A stretch of DNA of 64,000 nt, from NCBI GenBank assembly GCA_022393335.1, contig JAJEKB010020677.1, forward strand, positions 859,730 to 923,729, read 5' to 3'. The notes under the pieces are model-generated. The model saw only the letters and a list, made by a program, of their open reading frames with translations, did not search any database and was not told the origin of the DNA. Of the stretch, positions 23,003 through 36,664 are shown piece by piece (within the stretch, counting starts at the first letter, position 1; each line of letters begins with the position of its first letter). Source of the DNA: Macrotrachela quadricornifera (lineage: Eukaryota > Rotifera > Eurotatoria > Philodinida > Philodinidae). A program made the translations under genes and the position numbers.

Positions 23003-24338
23003 GATAACGATGTTGCAACGATAAAATACACTTATATATTTATTTTTATGAATAGCATTTACCTTTATATTTCTTTCTGCATCTATTTTACCAATACGCA
23101 TTAGTCATAACATTGAATACCGAACAAACTCACAAATCAATAGATATATTGTACGTAAGAAACTGCTTGTGTTTAGCTTTTCACTCTATACTCTCTAATG
23201 CAAATTTAAGGTAAAAATAGCGAGTCATGGGAAAAGAAAGAACGACAAAAAGTAAATGAAAAAATAAAAATAAAAATAAATAGATACTCATGCGTAGAAC
23301 AAAGATAGATACATGTGCAGTGATGTAATCAGGAGGAGGCAAATGGAAAATTGCCCATTATAATTTCGTATTAGTGGGTGTTTGCCCTTCAAATTATGAC
23401 TCTTTCGAAATTTTTATATTTATTTTTGGATTATTTAGCGACTATCTTCTTCTTCGATTTCAATCACCAATACACTTTTCTAACTTTTCCTTAGTGTGAA
23501 GAATAGATAAAAGAAAAAACAACAACAAAAATAAAGTGCTTAATTATATACGTATATTTTTCCAGTTCCCACTTCATATACTCTTATAATTATTCACCTT
23601 TGTTGAGATAGAGAAAACTTTTGGCCCATCAATAAAAATCTTGCCCATTTTGTAATCATTTTCCACTGGACGCTTTTCCAAAATCTTCAAATATTTCGTG
23701 TTATGCTGTTCGGTAGAAAATGTATAATCACATTTATTATTCATTAAGACTACTGACAACCTTATCTTTCATTGTACTTTTCAACCGATATTGAGAACTC
23801 TTTCATCAAAGTCACATTGCAAGAGGAGTCTCTATTTTGATACAAAATATTTTAACACATCAAGCTTGATCTTGAAAATTCAATTGTTGTTCAAGATCTC
23901 AATTCTTTATCTTAGCTATTGATCAACTCAAACTATTTTTGTGCCTCATAGAAACAACAATCAATATCCTGTACGATAGCTATTTGTACCTGAAGAGATT
24001 TGAAAAAGACGTCTGATTTTTATGCAAGATCAGCAAAAAATACGGTCGAAAGAACCATCTGATGTAGCCTTCGCTTCACAATTGTCAAAATTCCATGGAA
24101 TTAAAAGAAACTTTTTTTAAATTCTGGATAAATTTTCGGTATTGAGTCAATTAAAAAATGAAAATTTCAATCATTCAATGGTTAATTATAGTAGTTAGAT
24201 TGCGGTAATAGCTATCAATGCAATTAGGAGATTCATTGAGAGAAAAATAAAAATGGTGTATCAGTACGAGATATACGGCAGAGTAAACATACTTTTAAGG
24301 TTTGTTACTGGTAAAAGGTCGTCGTAAGGCGTATGAAA
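23003..24338. other. Intergenic, no gene seen
   Basis: AT-rich. It includes the probable promoter of the minus-strand gene ending at 23002; nothing else was recognised. Confidence 0.4.
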
Positions 24339-25064
24339 TGTCATAAGTTCCATTGTAGTAAAGAAAAAAATTTATACTAAAGAGTAAATAACTTTACAAT
24401 TAATTAGGTTATGTAAAAAGACAATAAAAAAAACATTGAAAGTAAAATTAGACAAAGTCAACTTATTTATCTCTATTAAATCTATAATCTTCAACTATCT
24501 CAGGCGTTTATAGAACTAAAATATAAATTGATAATTTTATATGTTGTCATGAACTCATCCTTTGTTAACGGGTAATTGAAAATCAGAGTTATTGAGGACC
24601 TCAGTATATCCAGATGTTATGAATTTAAATTTATTAAGGGTTTTTTAAGGTTGTCAACAGATTCATGTCGTTATTCTAGTTGTCGATGGTAAATAATATT
24701 GTTTAAATCATGAAAAAACGTGAAAGCATGTGTAGAAAACAAAAATTCTTCAAGGGATCATCTAATAAGAATAGAAATATCATTCAAAAAAGCACTTCAT
24801 AAGACTTTTTATCAGTCGAAGTTATGCTTTTCGACAAGTGTGTCCCACTCGACACTCGATATTCCGATAGGTCTCCTCTCTTCAAGTAGTCAATATTTTG
24901 ATGGTTTTTTTAGTGGTCGAAATGTGCCCGAGATGTCGAGAATATATGTGTGATGGAAAAGTGCTTTCAAGGGTCCCACGTTCGATTTTCGAACAGAACG
25001 AGAAAAAGATGTAAATATTCAATGTTTCGATCACTCGTCACATTCATCGTTAGCTTTTCAGGAC
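24339..25064 (-). repeat. Inverted duplicate arm (empty-site copy)
   Basis: The reverse complement of this segment aligns along its length, at roughly 75-85% identity, with 36155-38035. Shared blocks include CAACTAGAATAACGACATGA, TTTAAACAATATTATTTACC and TAGTTGAAGATTATAGA. The other copy is longer because it holds two insertions (36665-36882 and 37005-37757) that are absent here. This copy therefore preserves the pre-insertion sites. It carries no recognisable gene. Confidence 0.8.
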
Positions 25065-25432
25065 TTTGCTTGGGTTAATCACATGATGTATCCTAATCAC
25101 ATAAATCTACTACATACAAGAAATGCCTGTATACTACTGCCGTCATCTGATAGAACACTTATGACCGTACTGATTATTCTCATTATTATTGAATCATCAC
25201 TAGATGTATACAACGAAGTTCAAGTTCGGTGTAGACCAATATAACATGAACACAATTGAAATACATAGAAAATACCTTGAAGATGAGGCTGAATGAAATG
25301 CTTGAATAATGAAGAAAAATATTACAATTGTTGTCAATGCGCATTACTCATTTACGCACATCTATTCGAATAGAAGTTCAATCATGAAAGAAAAATGCAC
25401 TAACATAAGAATAATAGTAAATATTATTAGTG
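25065..25432. other. Intergenic, no gene seen
   Basis: Short AT-rich spacer downstream of the GH3 gene; nothing recognised. Confidence 0.4.
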
Positions 25433-27828
25433 TTAAAAATTTTCTTTATTTATATAGGCTCGAAACCAGCGAGTCGACTTGCCACGCAGCTCAATGTTAT
25501 GTATCAGATGTTGACCGATAACGATGCGATACGATCCGGGATGTAACCATTTTGAACCATCATGAGCGATAGTAAGAAGAGCACTAATTCGAAATGGAAA
25601 GAAGACTTGTGTAGTTTCGTTAATATTCAAATGAACGCGTTCAAAACCGAAGAGCTGTTTAATTGGTGGTGTTTGACCATTACGAAGAATTTGTGGCGGT
25701 GTAACAAAAGCCAGAACGACATCATCACCAGCCATCAAACCTGTATTGGTTACATTGACATGCAGATTGTAATCAATAACACGCTTTTCATCATAGTTAT
25801 CTTTCATTAATGATTGAATCAGATACGAAGACATCATTATATTATTGCTCCATGTATAATTAAAAGTGGTGTAAGAAAGTCCAGTACCAAACTCATACAC
25901 TGCTTGACCAGTGTAAAATTTATACGTTCGACCAGGACTTGTAGCAGAAGGTCTCATTTGCATGTCAAACATACTAACTGAATCAACATAGGAAGCAGGA
26001 TAGATGGTCATTGGTAATCGTCCAGCAGGATTGTATAGACCAAAGATCACATTAGCGATAGCAAGACCACCTGCTTGTCCAGCATAGCCCATCCAAATAA
26101 GGCTACCATAGAGAGTTGACTCACGGATATAGGAAAGGTCTACACCATTGCCAGACATGATAACAACATGAATTGGTGATTGAACAACACGTTCTAATTG
26201 TTTCAACAGAGTTAGTTGAATCTCTGGAAGATCAATCGTTGTGCGATCATGACCTTCCGCTCCAATCGATTGATCAAGCCCACCAAAAAAAATCACGACA
26301 TCTGAATGACGAGCTAAATCAATTGCTGCGGCAAAACCACTCTCATCACTGCCCGATATTGCACATCCATAGGCATATTCAATGTCGATGGACTTGCCTG
26401 CAACAAAATATGATTATTACAATCAAGAGTCTTATATATTGATAAACCTCGTGTGACTGCTCGAAAGCTAGTAAATGGATCCAAAAGATACGGTGCTTGA
26501 CCATAATAATTGCTTTGCATCAGTACAGTAGCATTGGCTGTTGGACCAATCAAAGCAACTTTTTTGTTTTGCAGCTGAGTGATATTCAATGGTAAGGCGT
26601 TCTTGAGGTTTTTCAGAAGAACAATTCCTTCTTGTGCAGTGTCCAAAGCAAGTTGTTGAGCCTCAGCAGTGTTGACATTATCTTTATTTAATTGACGATA
26701 AAATTGCTGCTCAGGTGGATCGAAATAGCCAAGTCGAATAAGAACATTAAATGTTCGTTCCAGTGCTTGATTGATGTCATTTTCGTCAATTGTTTTGTTG
26801 TCCAATGCTTCTTGTGCATGTTGTAAATAGAAAGTACCACAATTGAGATCTGTTCCGGCATGTAATGCAACAGCCACTGTATCTTGAACCGTCGATGTAT
26901 AATGATGAGAATCCATAATAGTTGCAATGGCTCCGCAATCGCTGACAACAAATCCATCAAGATGGTACGATTCACTGTAAAAAAAAAGGCGAATATATTA
27001 TAGGGATGATGAGATCGGCATTGTTTACCGAGCAAGAATTTCAATAAGAAATTGATTGGCACAAGCTGGAATTCCATTTATGGCATTGTAGCTGCACATA
27101 ATACTTGCTGCTTGTGCATCTCGTATGCAACTTTCGAATGGAGGCAAATAGGTTTCGACCAAATCTTGATCACCTATACGAGCATCAAAATGGAATCGAT
27201 CAGTACCATTCCATTCTTCAAGATCATAAGCATTGTAAGCTTTACAATTGGCAGCGATCTTCAAATAACGATTGTCTTCACCATTTTGTAAGCCATTGAC
27301 CAATGCATAGACATATTGTGAAGTAAGAAATGGATCTTCACCAGGTGTCTCTTGACCACGACCCCATCGTGGATCGCGAAAGATGTTGGTGGTTGGCGTG
27401 AAAAAAGTCAAGCCTGCTCGTCCTCCATTATTGAATGCGCGTGCTTCAGTAGAAATGACAGTTCCCATACGATAGACTAGATGCATATTGAATGATGCAC
27501 CAAGATTGAGAGGTGCGGCAAACGAAGTAGCGTAAGGAAGATCACCACCGAAGGAAACACCGGGTGAAAAAGCAATACCATGAAGTGCTTCAGACCACCA
27601 CTCATATTTCGGTAGACCAAGACGAGGAATGGCAGCAGCTGTTGTTATCATCTGAGTGATTTTCTCTTCTGTTGTCATCCGTTGGACAAGATCAGCCGCT
27701 CTTTGATGAGTAGGAAGCGATTGATCACATATTGGAAATGTTGCCAATGGGCCTGATTTGCAATCGGGAAAATTGCCAGTCTGCCCATAAATCAAAGTCA
27801 CAAAGGCAAAAAATAGTAGTAAACGCAT
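25433..27828 (-). CDS. GH3 family beta-xylosidase/arabinosidase-like, secreted
   Basis: Minus strand, three exons: 27029-27828, 26448-26974 and 25433-26397. The introns are 54 and 50 bp, and the protein has 763 residues. Both splices restore conserved text: ..EILAR/ESYHLDGFVVSDCG and FRAVTRG/KSIDIEYAYGC. An N-terminal signal peptide (MRLLLFFAFVTLIYG) indicates secretion or lysosomal/gut delivery. The TIM-barrel half shows YEWWSEALHG, FTPTTNIFRDPRWGRGQETP and GEDP. The predicted nucleophile is Asp279 in VVSDCGA. The second half has KVALIGPTAN, FFGGLDQSIGAEGHDR and WMGYAGQAGG. A fibronectin-III-like end contains VNVTNTGLMAGDDV. The layout matches plant, fungal and bacterial xylan 1,4-beta-xylosidases, which remove xylose or arabinose from hemicellulose. 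Horizontal acquisition is likely, with short host-type introns added. Confidence 0.93.
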
Positions 27829-29962
27829 GTTGACGATACATACAATATATATTATGGTTGTTTTGTGCTCGTCGTCTCACCTGTATCTTGAGATATTTGC
27901 CGATAAGGCCATGTGCTGACACTTCTCACCGATAACAGTCAGATGCCATACGTTTTTCTTTTTCAATGTTAAACACTATAACACAACAGTTGGTATATAA
28001 GTTACTAAGGTATTAAAACATACAGAAGAGAAAAATGTACAAAAGTAAATCACATCTTTTACTAATAGTTGGCAATCCTTGGCAAATGTAGTGGAAAAAA
28101 ACAAAAAATATTATTATTATTATATATAAATTTTTCAACATTTTAAACATTATTTGATATGGGAGTCTCTAATTGAAGGAGGCTCGAACATTAAATTTTT
28201 ACAAAACATCCAGAAAATAGAGATTTGGGTAAGTTTCTTTAGCCCTAGTCATTCAACTTTCTTTTAATATTTTTACATGAAACAATTCGTTTAATAGAAA
28301 TATATTTGTTATTTTTCTTCTCTCTTCTATAAACAGAACTATCTAATGAATGAAAAATGAAGGTAGCTCTTTTCTAATCAAATGGAAGAATCTATTTAAG
28401 TAAAGAAAGAATAGTTCCAGGATTATTTTAAGAGTACCACAAGAAAGTTCAATATTCAGCTCTTGAATACTTTAATATCCAATGATTCATCCCAAGCATA
28501 GAGGTATTGTAGTCAGTAATAAGTGAGAAAATTTCTCTTAAGAAAATAAAATGATTAATCTCGTAACATCAAGGATCGTCATGAGTAAACTATGTTGTCC
28601 AACATATTTTTTCTGTCAAAATGGATGGGACGAATTTCTACTTAATCTTTATTAATTTATTCATTCATTAACTGAACCACATGTCGCTCAGCACTGATTT
28701 CTATTTAAAAGACATACATACAGCCCCTTGAGCTAGACATCAATTTAGAAAAAATAACAAAATATTGTCTCCACATATTATTATTCTTATTAATACATCG
28801 TCTCATATCGATTTCATGATCTATCAAATTTTTCGGTGGCAAAGAGACTTTAAATTTGATGCTACAGAAAGTTAAATACTCTCTAAAACATCTCGAAAAT
28901 TTTTTAAAAGATACATTAAATTAAACTATTATACTTTCACAATCATCTCTTTAATAATCTTTCGTCTCTAGTAAGTGGAACAAATATTGCCAAAAAAAAA
29001 TAATAACGTCAAGTTGCACCTCATTCACTACGATGTCAAATCATATATTAGATTGAATATCACATTGTTTTATATTTCGAAATTTTTCTGTATTCAGCTT
29101 AATCCGAAATAGGAGTATAGAAAAATTCAACATATTTTGACCAATCGTAATGAAAAAAAGTTAAATCTGACGTACTGGAAGATACAATAAATTCAAATTC
29201 ATTAGCTTAAGAAAAATAAAGGAAACTATTTTGTCTATTGAATATATGTTTATTAAAATTAATGTCCTCGATAAATAAATATTGTTAAATCAAAATGTAT
29301 AAAAATCTATGTGTGCGACTTTGATTACCTATGTCAAATGAATCATGTTTGTTTTAGATCATTAGTTGAAAAGAATATCTTGCCAATGATTGCGCAAGCC
29401 TCTAAGAAAGATAGTTATGTAGTCAAAAGAGAAACTCGAAACGTATTACTTTTGATTTACCACTTATTGGATTATTTATTATGTTATTATAAAAAAAATT
29501 ATACGAAGCATCTTAAATTACTCTACGATCGTTAATGTGCTGTTTCTTTCATTTTAACTTCGCTCATTTCCTTTTTTTACTTGTTTATTTATCATTCATT
29601 TTTCTTTAAAATATTTTTATACACTCATATAGATAGTATTCATTGTGATTATTTTATTATATATTATTAAATAAGTTCTGCTGAATATGTTGACATGATA
29701 TGGATGCCTTGTATTATTCATGTATGCGATTTAATCTTTTATTATAGCTTAAAGAATAGAAAAGATATTATCAAATTGAGAATTGAAATAAAATGAAAAC
29801 CATTTCATATTAATTTTATTGTAAACTTTTTAGATAGAATAATTATTAAGCAAAAAGTATATATCATGTTTAGAAAAATACAATAACAATTTCAAATTTA
29901 ATTTACATTAAATTGACTAGTGTTTTATACTGTTTGAATGCTTTATGATACTATGCCAGTAT
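27829..29962. other. Intergenic, no gene seen
   Basis: AT-rich. The open frame at 29311-29535 resembles nothing known. The part next to 27828 should contain the GH3 promoter; the part next to 29963 is the IAP 3' flank. Confidence 0.45.
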
Positions 29963-31772
29963 TTAAATATAAATGCGAACGAAAGCATCAATTCCTCTTC
30001 GACAAATAGGACATATTCGAAGCGAATATCCACATGGAACACAAGTTGCCAAATGTCCACATGGCATACATGCTAGATGTTTTTCTTCGGTCAAGCAGAG
30101 TGCACATAGATTAGTTGAAGATGAATTATCTGTACAATTAGTATTTTCTTCTGATTTTTGTTCGCTAGTGATAGAAATAGTCTTTGATTTAACATCCGTG
30201 CCATTCGACGATTTCGACGAAGATGATTCTTCAGATGTAGATGCAGACAATGGCGAAGTGAATTGTTCATCAATTCGAGTTTGTTCTTTTTCGCGAATCA
30301 TTTTCATCTTGATACTTGGTACAATGACATTTTCTTTGTTACCGTTGATATGATCAATTTGTTTTTGAAGAATAATACAAGCAATCAATAGATCACAGTC
30401 AGACACAAAATCATCCTCTAAAGAAATATAGATAAAAATATTAGTTTAAATTTCATTACTAACGGTTTAATCGCAGTTGATCTTCCCAACAACGTTTAAT
30501 AATTGACAATTTGAAATTTTTATTCAACAAATTTTGTGAAACTGGTAAATCAAGTCGAGCAGCAACCAATTGTAACAATATCTTTTTATTGTTGACTTGC
30601 AATCGAAAACTGTTCGACGAATAATTATTGTTTAAATCATTGTTATTCGTCGATTGATTTTTTCGGGCATGTTCTAGAAAAAAAAACAAATCATTCTACT
30701 TCTGACTGTTTTTTTTTAAATAAAAAAAGAAACTTTAAGTACTTAATTTCGATTGTTGAATTTCTCGATAAAGTTTATCACCGCATAATTGTTTAGCATA
30801 GGCACACAATGGAAACCAACGTGCGTGTTCAACTGTGGGATTATCCTTAGGACCCCAATTCTGAAGTGATCCATTGCAATAAAAACAAGTTACAATTGTT
30901 TTTGTTCCTGTATAGAAAAATCCAGCTCGAACAAGATCTTCGACCGAAGGTAATGCTTCTTGAGGCCACGAAGCAAATGATGCGTATCGTTTCGGAATTT
31001 CAGCATAGGTAGTATGGCAGGCTGTCGCTTGAACTACTTCATTTGATCGAATTGAATTGGATGTTATTGATTGAGAATTTGTATTGCAGGTAGAATTTTC
31101 ATTGAGAATCGATATCGATGATATTTGACGACATTGTAAGATAAATCGAACATATAAACAATGAGGTGAAAGAGTTTGATGTACTTCCCATGGATCATCT
31201 ATGTGAGGTACCCAGTTTTGACAGATTAAATTGCAATACAAACAGATGACACGATCACCAATATTACAATAAAAGAATCCAGCTAAGATCATTTGTGTTG
31301 ATGATGGTGTTTGTCGATGAGGCCAATGCTGGAACGTTCGACGACGAATTTCTTTTAACATTGTTACTTCTATTAGTGAATTTTCTGTATTTTGATCGAT
31401 CTTCTGACGTTTAAACGAGTTTTCCTGATCATCTGTTGTTGATGCATGATAAAAAGATAAGTTCATCCGATTCTTTGATTGAATAGACTCAACAAACGAA
31501 CATGTAGGACTTCGTTCTGCATGAACAACAAATGGGTCCATTTCTTCTGTCAAGCCAAAAACTTCTAGACCACATGTAGCACAACGAGCAATATCATCAA
31601 TACCCGTGTATGTCAAACCAGCAGTGTTCATGACAATAGATGAATGAGCTCCTCGCTTCTCCAACTGTTGACATATATCAACTACCCGACGACATACTTC
31701 GTTTTTCTGGAAAAAAGTTTGTTGTTTTTCATTGATACGCTTTGATAAATGAGAATTTTTTTTAATTGACAT
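29963..31772 (-). CDS. Inhibitor of apoptosis (IAP) with BIR repeats, UBA-like region and RING
   Basis: Minus strand, three exons: 30743-31772, 30464-30673 and 29963-30417. The introns are 69 and 46 bp, and the protein has 564 residues. Start is the ATG of MSIKKNSHLS; the frame is open two codons upstream without ATG. A partial BIR (residues 52-92) keeps the zinc ligands C64, C67, H84 and C91 but lacks the usual N-terminal helices. BIR2 spans 145-208 (C177, C180, H198, C205) and BIR3 spans 262-327 (C296, C299, H316, C323, with WGPKDNPTVEHARWFPLC). Residues about 360-435 resemble the IAP UBA domain (IIKRCWEDQLRLNQDDF across the second splice). The C terminus is a RING (CALC..CGHLATCVPC..CPIC) ending in VRIYI. 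IAPs bind caspases or IAP-binding-motif proteins and act as E3 ligases. Confidence 0.93.
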
Positions 31773-32842
31773 TGCCAATGTTTTTACTGTAGTTCAGTAT
31801 CTCTAGAATGAGTTATTCGCTGTCAAGTTAACAATCTGAAAGATTCTTGAAATACACAAAAGTCAACAATGATCTATTCTTTTATATATTACTAGTCTTT
31901 TTATACCCAACTGTGTAATTGCACAATAACTAGGAAATTTCCAACTATTATGATTTCATCGATAATTATGATTATTTTATTCGATAATTTGCGTCATCTA
32001 TGAGGGAAATATTGAATTTAGTTCATATATCGAGTTTCTTCTCTCTTACTCACCATAAATGAATAAAGCACTAGAAAAGCAATAGGTACTACATAAAAAT
32101 ATTGGAACACTATAATTATCATTACTTAGAATTTCTTGATGTTCATTAGTGTCATCTATAGTTTTGCAGATGGCATCAGTGTCATGTTTAGGTTTTTCAT
32201 ATCACCTTACAGAAGTGAAATATTATAACAGTAGCAAGTTTTGAGTATGACTAACTATTTAGAGAATTTTTAGAATAAATTAAGATGAAATCCTATCATT
32301 TCAATTAAATCAGAGGAGGTGGGTTTTCACTGTAAGAAAAACCAAATATGGAACTATCTCAGATGCATCATTGCGCGAAGTTGATAAAAAATACATAGAA
32401 ATAATCAAAATCAATCGAAAGACTTTTACTATCACATGTGTAAATTCTGTACCTATGTGAATGAGTTCGCTTCATTCGTGCAATACTTGACACGATATAG
32501 AGAAGAACTTGTAGAAGAACTAGTGAAGGTAATGGTAAATGAAATAGTGTATCAGAAGAGAGAAGAAGAATCACATCTATACATATAAGCAAGTTAGAAA
32601 ATACTAGGAATGACACGAACGAATATATTGGGAAAAGTCCAATATAGAATGTGTGATAGCCCACTAAGAGAAAAACCCAATGAGTCATGTTGGAAAAAAT
32701 CAATATGTGACGCATGAATATTTCCAACACTCGTTCATATCCTAGAACTCTCTACATCAACAAAATGTATAAAATAGTAAAGAGACAGGAACAACACTGA
32801 GATGAAAGAGAACCACACACATTCACACATATGCATAGATGT

Positions 32843-32875
<33 letters not shown>

Positions 32876-33972
32876 GAATCATGATAGGGAATAATTCCAT
32901 ACATATATAAGAGAAAAGGAAAGATTCATACGTATGTGTTATAGAAGAGAAATAAGTGAATATGTCCATATGATGACATACAATAGAAAAGGAAAAATCT
33001 AATATGTTGTACATACGACATCGAATGGGAAAGATCAATACATCGTGTATTGGATGAATCACAACACGAACCAGCATTGATGATTCCTCTCATTTATTTC
33101 TAACTGTTCCAATCTGTAGTATTCCCAGAAATTCTTCCTCCTCTTTCACATCCATTTCTCAATAAAAATGTCTTTCTATATTTAGGAACAAAATACGCTC
33201 TATTTTATAACAGGCAATAGATCTCTCGGTAGAACATCTATGAAAAATGGTAAAACTGGTCAGGTTTTCCACTATTTTTCACTAACATAATATTCATCGA
33301 GCGGTTTCTTCACCTCCCCACAGTTAGTTTCGACAACCGATCGGCATCTAATCTTGCCTCAAACATTTCATTTTTCATCGGTTGCATCAATGCTCCTTAC
33401 ATCCATCATTTTAAATTAGATATTTTACCAGTTGTCTATTTATTTTTTTTAAACTTCATCACTCTTGTTTATTTCTTTTCCACCAACGAACTGGTCGATT
33501 TTCAACTTGGGAGAGTAGAAGTGAGCCATGAAAGAAACCTTTTTCGTATTCTGTAGGATTTTTTCCGATATTTTGGGTTTTTTTCGGATTTAGGGATTTT
33601 TTCGGCTTTGTTCGGTTTCTGTGGGATTTTTTGACTTTTTTGGGGTTCTTTAGTATTTTAACCCTCCTCCTTCTTCTCTATCATATGAATACTAGGTTTT
33701 TTTTTTTTATAAAACAGTGTTCTACCGTTCTAAGACGCAGTAATTTGACTGAATTGATGGCACTTTTGCAATCACAATAAAAAAATTGTTAAAGGCTTTC
33801 GGCCAATCAAGTGGTTCTAGTTCACATTAAAAACGTTGTACAACATTAAACTTCTGCCATTTCTCACGTTTTTCTCTGTGCTGAATGTTTCAGTTGCTTT
33901 TAACTGGTTAATATTAAAAATTCTTAATCAGGATTCACTATTATGTGGTGGAGAAGAATGAGTTAGCGATAG
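31773..33972. other. Intergenic with microsatellite, no gene seen
   Basis: AT-rich. The hydrophobic minus-strand frames at 32368-32730 and 32823-33077 look like chance translations of simple sequence. A (CA)n(TA)n microsatellite lies at 32842-32875. T-rich GGATTTTTTCGG-type repeats occur around 33555-33640. Confidence 0.45.
32842..32875. repeat. CA/TA dinucleotide microsatellite
   Basis: A short run of CA units passes into a run of TA units, seen directly. Confidence 0.9.
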
Positions 33973-34389
33973 GAGTTATTTTAAATATAATGATAAGATA
34001 GTAAGTATCCTAGTTTTTATATAATTATTTATTTAATGAAATAAAAATAATAATAAACCAGAGCTTTCGGCATTTGAAATGCCACTATCAGTAGCAGTGC
34101 AATACAACTATGACTATTATGATAGTTATATAGGCACAGTATATTATATTGAATCAATTATTGACAATTTCAACTGTTCAATAATTATTCAAAATAAAAA
34201 TTAGAACTTTTCCATCTTTCTAATTTTTCATTTCTCATTATAATTTCATTTTTTATGTATTGTACTACTACTGATAATGGCATTTGAAATGTCGAAAGCT
34301 CTGGTTTATTATGATTTTTACTTCATTAAATAAATAATTATATAAAAACTAGGATATTTACTATCTTATCATTATATTCAAAGTAATTC
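33973..34389. mobile_element. Foldback MITE-like element
   Basis: Arms at about 33973-34105 and 34257-34389 are nearly complementary. They contain ATAATGATAAGATAGTAAGT, TAGTTTTTATATAATTATTT and AAACCAGAGCTTTCGGCATT. The loop is about 150 bp and AT-rich. The end sequence GAGTTATTTT / AAGTAATTC is not a known family end and no clear target duplication was seen. Confidence 0.75.
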
Positions 34390-34899
34390 ATATACAAGAC
34401 CTATTGTTTATTTATATTAGTGATAGGAGTGTCACAATACTAATAACGTCGGTAGCAAACTATTTACTATTGAGTGGTATTGGGATTGATCTTGACTGAT
34501 ATTGACAAGGACTGCGCTGATTGAAAATCAAAAGTTTAGATCTTTTTTTTGCGGAAAATTTGAGCAAAAGATCTATTCTAAGAACTCGTATGTATTTTAG
34601 ACAGCTTCCCATAACTTTTCAACTTGCATATAGAAATGACTTCACGAACTCGTCGAGTCCTCTGTCGGGATGTTGTTTAGAATCTGTTGGGCTATATCTG
34701 CAGATGCTATCTCGAAATTTTTCGATTCTTGTTGGGTGTCATAGAATCAATAACTATAACAAAAATGCATTCTTCAAAATGAGTGTATGACTCTATGCAC
34801 AATAGTAAAAAGTGATTCCAACTCTTACTTTATGATCGAATTGTACTGTTTTCTACTACTTTATTTAGTACTCTGTGAATAATCAGTTTTTTTTGCCTG
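34390..34899. other. Intergenic, no gene seen
   Basis: Contains a chance open frame at 34521-34790 without family features. Confidence 0.4.
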
Positions 34900-35735
34900 A
34901 GATATGCGCAAGGTACTCAAAAACTATTTTTGTCTTTTTCAATTACGGTCTTTACAAATCGATGGAGTAAAGCATACTCATCACGAATATCATTTTTTTT
35001 TCTATATCAAAGAAGCAGTAATAGACATGTTAGATATCTTTGAAAGGCTGAAAAATCAATTTTTAGTCTTAAAGATCATTACTATTATATTCATTCAATG
35101 TAAAATTTTTCTCTCTATCAGAATATATAAGAAGATTTCGGAGATAGAATTATTCTTGAAAAGTTGTTTTAGTGAATTTCACCCCCGAAGTGGAATGCAT
35201 GTAAGGTAGTTCGACGAGCTATTTCCAATGATGATAATGAACTTTTAGATAATCATTATAGGCACATTCTCCCTAGTCCAGAATAACTATACAAGCAGTA
35301 CAAGAGCAGTACAAACAGTGTTGAAAATAGTTTCATTGGAAAGAGTTCCTCAAGTTATCTTTTGTACATAAAAATCTCGTTGATTCACCAACTTAAAGTA
35401 ACATTGCATATGATAGTAACACATCAATTGAGGGTGATATTCGCCGAATAACTTTTCAAGAAGAATTGTATTTCCGAAATCTTCTCATGAATTCTAATAG
35501 AGAAAAAAGATTCCGCATCGAAGAAGCCTAATGCCGACGATTCATACACGAATATTAATGCCATTTTAGGTCTAAAACTGACTTTTTCGTTTTTCAATAA
35601 TGTCCAAGATATTCCTTATTACTTGACCGATATAGAAATATAACATGATATTCGTGATTAGTATACTTTTTTCTATTGATCTGTCAAAATTATAAACAGA
35701 AAAATGACAAAAACGTTTTTTCGAGTACCTAAGGG
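34900..35735. repeat. Inverted repeat pair, about 165-bp arms
   Basis: Segment 34900-35065 matches the reverse complement of about 35567-35735 at roughly 70% identity. Both arms contain TCACGAATATCAT and a TTTCTATATC block, then a GTAATA..GGANATCTTGGACAT-type stretch. The arms translate to similar short peptides in equivalent frames (..YIKEAVIDMLDIFERLKNQF versus ..YIGQVIRNILDIIEKRKSQF). That follows from the DNA similarity and is not itself proof of coding. Confidence 0.6.
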
Positions 35736-36154
35736 AAACAAGAGAACTCAGGCCCAAAGAGTTTACTTTTCGTTCAGTGACACATAAAGTCTTGGAAAAC
35801 GATTCTAGTCTATCAGACTACTTTAATTATTATCAACTTTTATCATACATAAAGTGATAGACCAATTTCCATGAATGTCTTGTTATCAGAGATATTATCT
35901 CTATAATTATCAGTGAAAGTCGGAAAATTGGTAGATAGCAACCATAGATAAGATCGAAAAGGTTCTAGATACTATTCTTCGGTAGATCTCAACATATTCT
36001 AGATAACATATAGAGACAGGCTCAGCAAGATCAGGATGATACTCCATGTAGGATGCAAGTAAGTTCTAGACGTTGCTCAAGTAGAAACCAGCCATATATG
36101 TAATACTTGAAACTTGAATTCAACTTTCAAGTTTTCCACTACTGTACCTAAGCG
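35736..36154. other. Intergenic, no gene seen
   Basis: AT-rich, with a short near-palindrome around 36105-36137 (ACTTGAAACTTGAATTCAAC then TTTCAAGT). A similar motif occurs near 37540-37590 and, more weakly, near 48930. Confidence 0.4.
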
Positions 36155-36664
36155 GATCTTGAAGAGCTAACGATGGATGCGATGAATGGTCGAAACTTGA
36201 AGAGATATAATTTTTTCTCGTTCTGTTCGGATTTCGAACCCCGCCATGGATATCGAATGTCGAGCTCTCGGAAGCATTTCCCTATCGCACATATATTTTC
36301 ATCTCCTCAGACACATTTCGATCGCCTGAAAAAAACTTCAAAACATCGACTATTCGAAGAGAGGAAACCTGTCAGAAAAATTATTTCGACTCCTCGGGCA
36401 TGTTTTGACGAATCAACATCTATCGAAGGTTCGACTACTTGAAGACACGGATCCCAACGAAAAGATATTTTCCATTATTCGATATGACTCCGATCATTTG
36501 AAGTAATCGGAACATCTAGTGTTGGGTGGGAGGCACCAATCAAAAATCATAGTTTCAATTGTTCGTTTTAACTTTAATTGTTAAAAAGTCTTAGGAATTG
36601 CTTTTTTGAATGATATTTTACTCTTATTGGATGATCCTTTGAAGAGATTTTTGTTTTCTATACG

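Noticed and set aside
32368..33077. Hydrophobic minus-strand frames that look like membrane proteins
   Set aside because: They arise from AT-rich simple sequence, including a TA microsatellite; no family motif and no splice partners.
34900..35757. Two similar short peptides in opposite orientation suggesting a gene pair
   Set aside because: The similarity is explained by an inverted DNA repeat; neither frame shows a domain.
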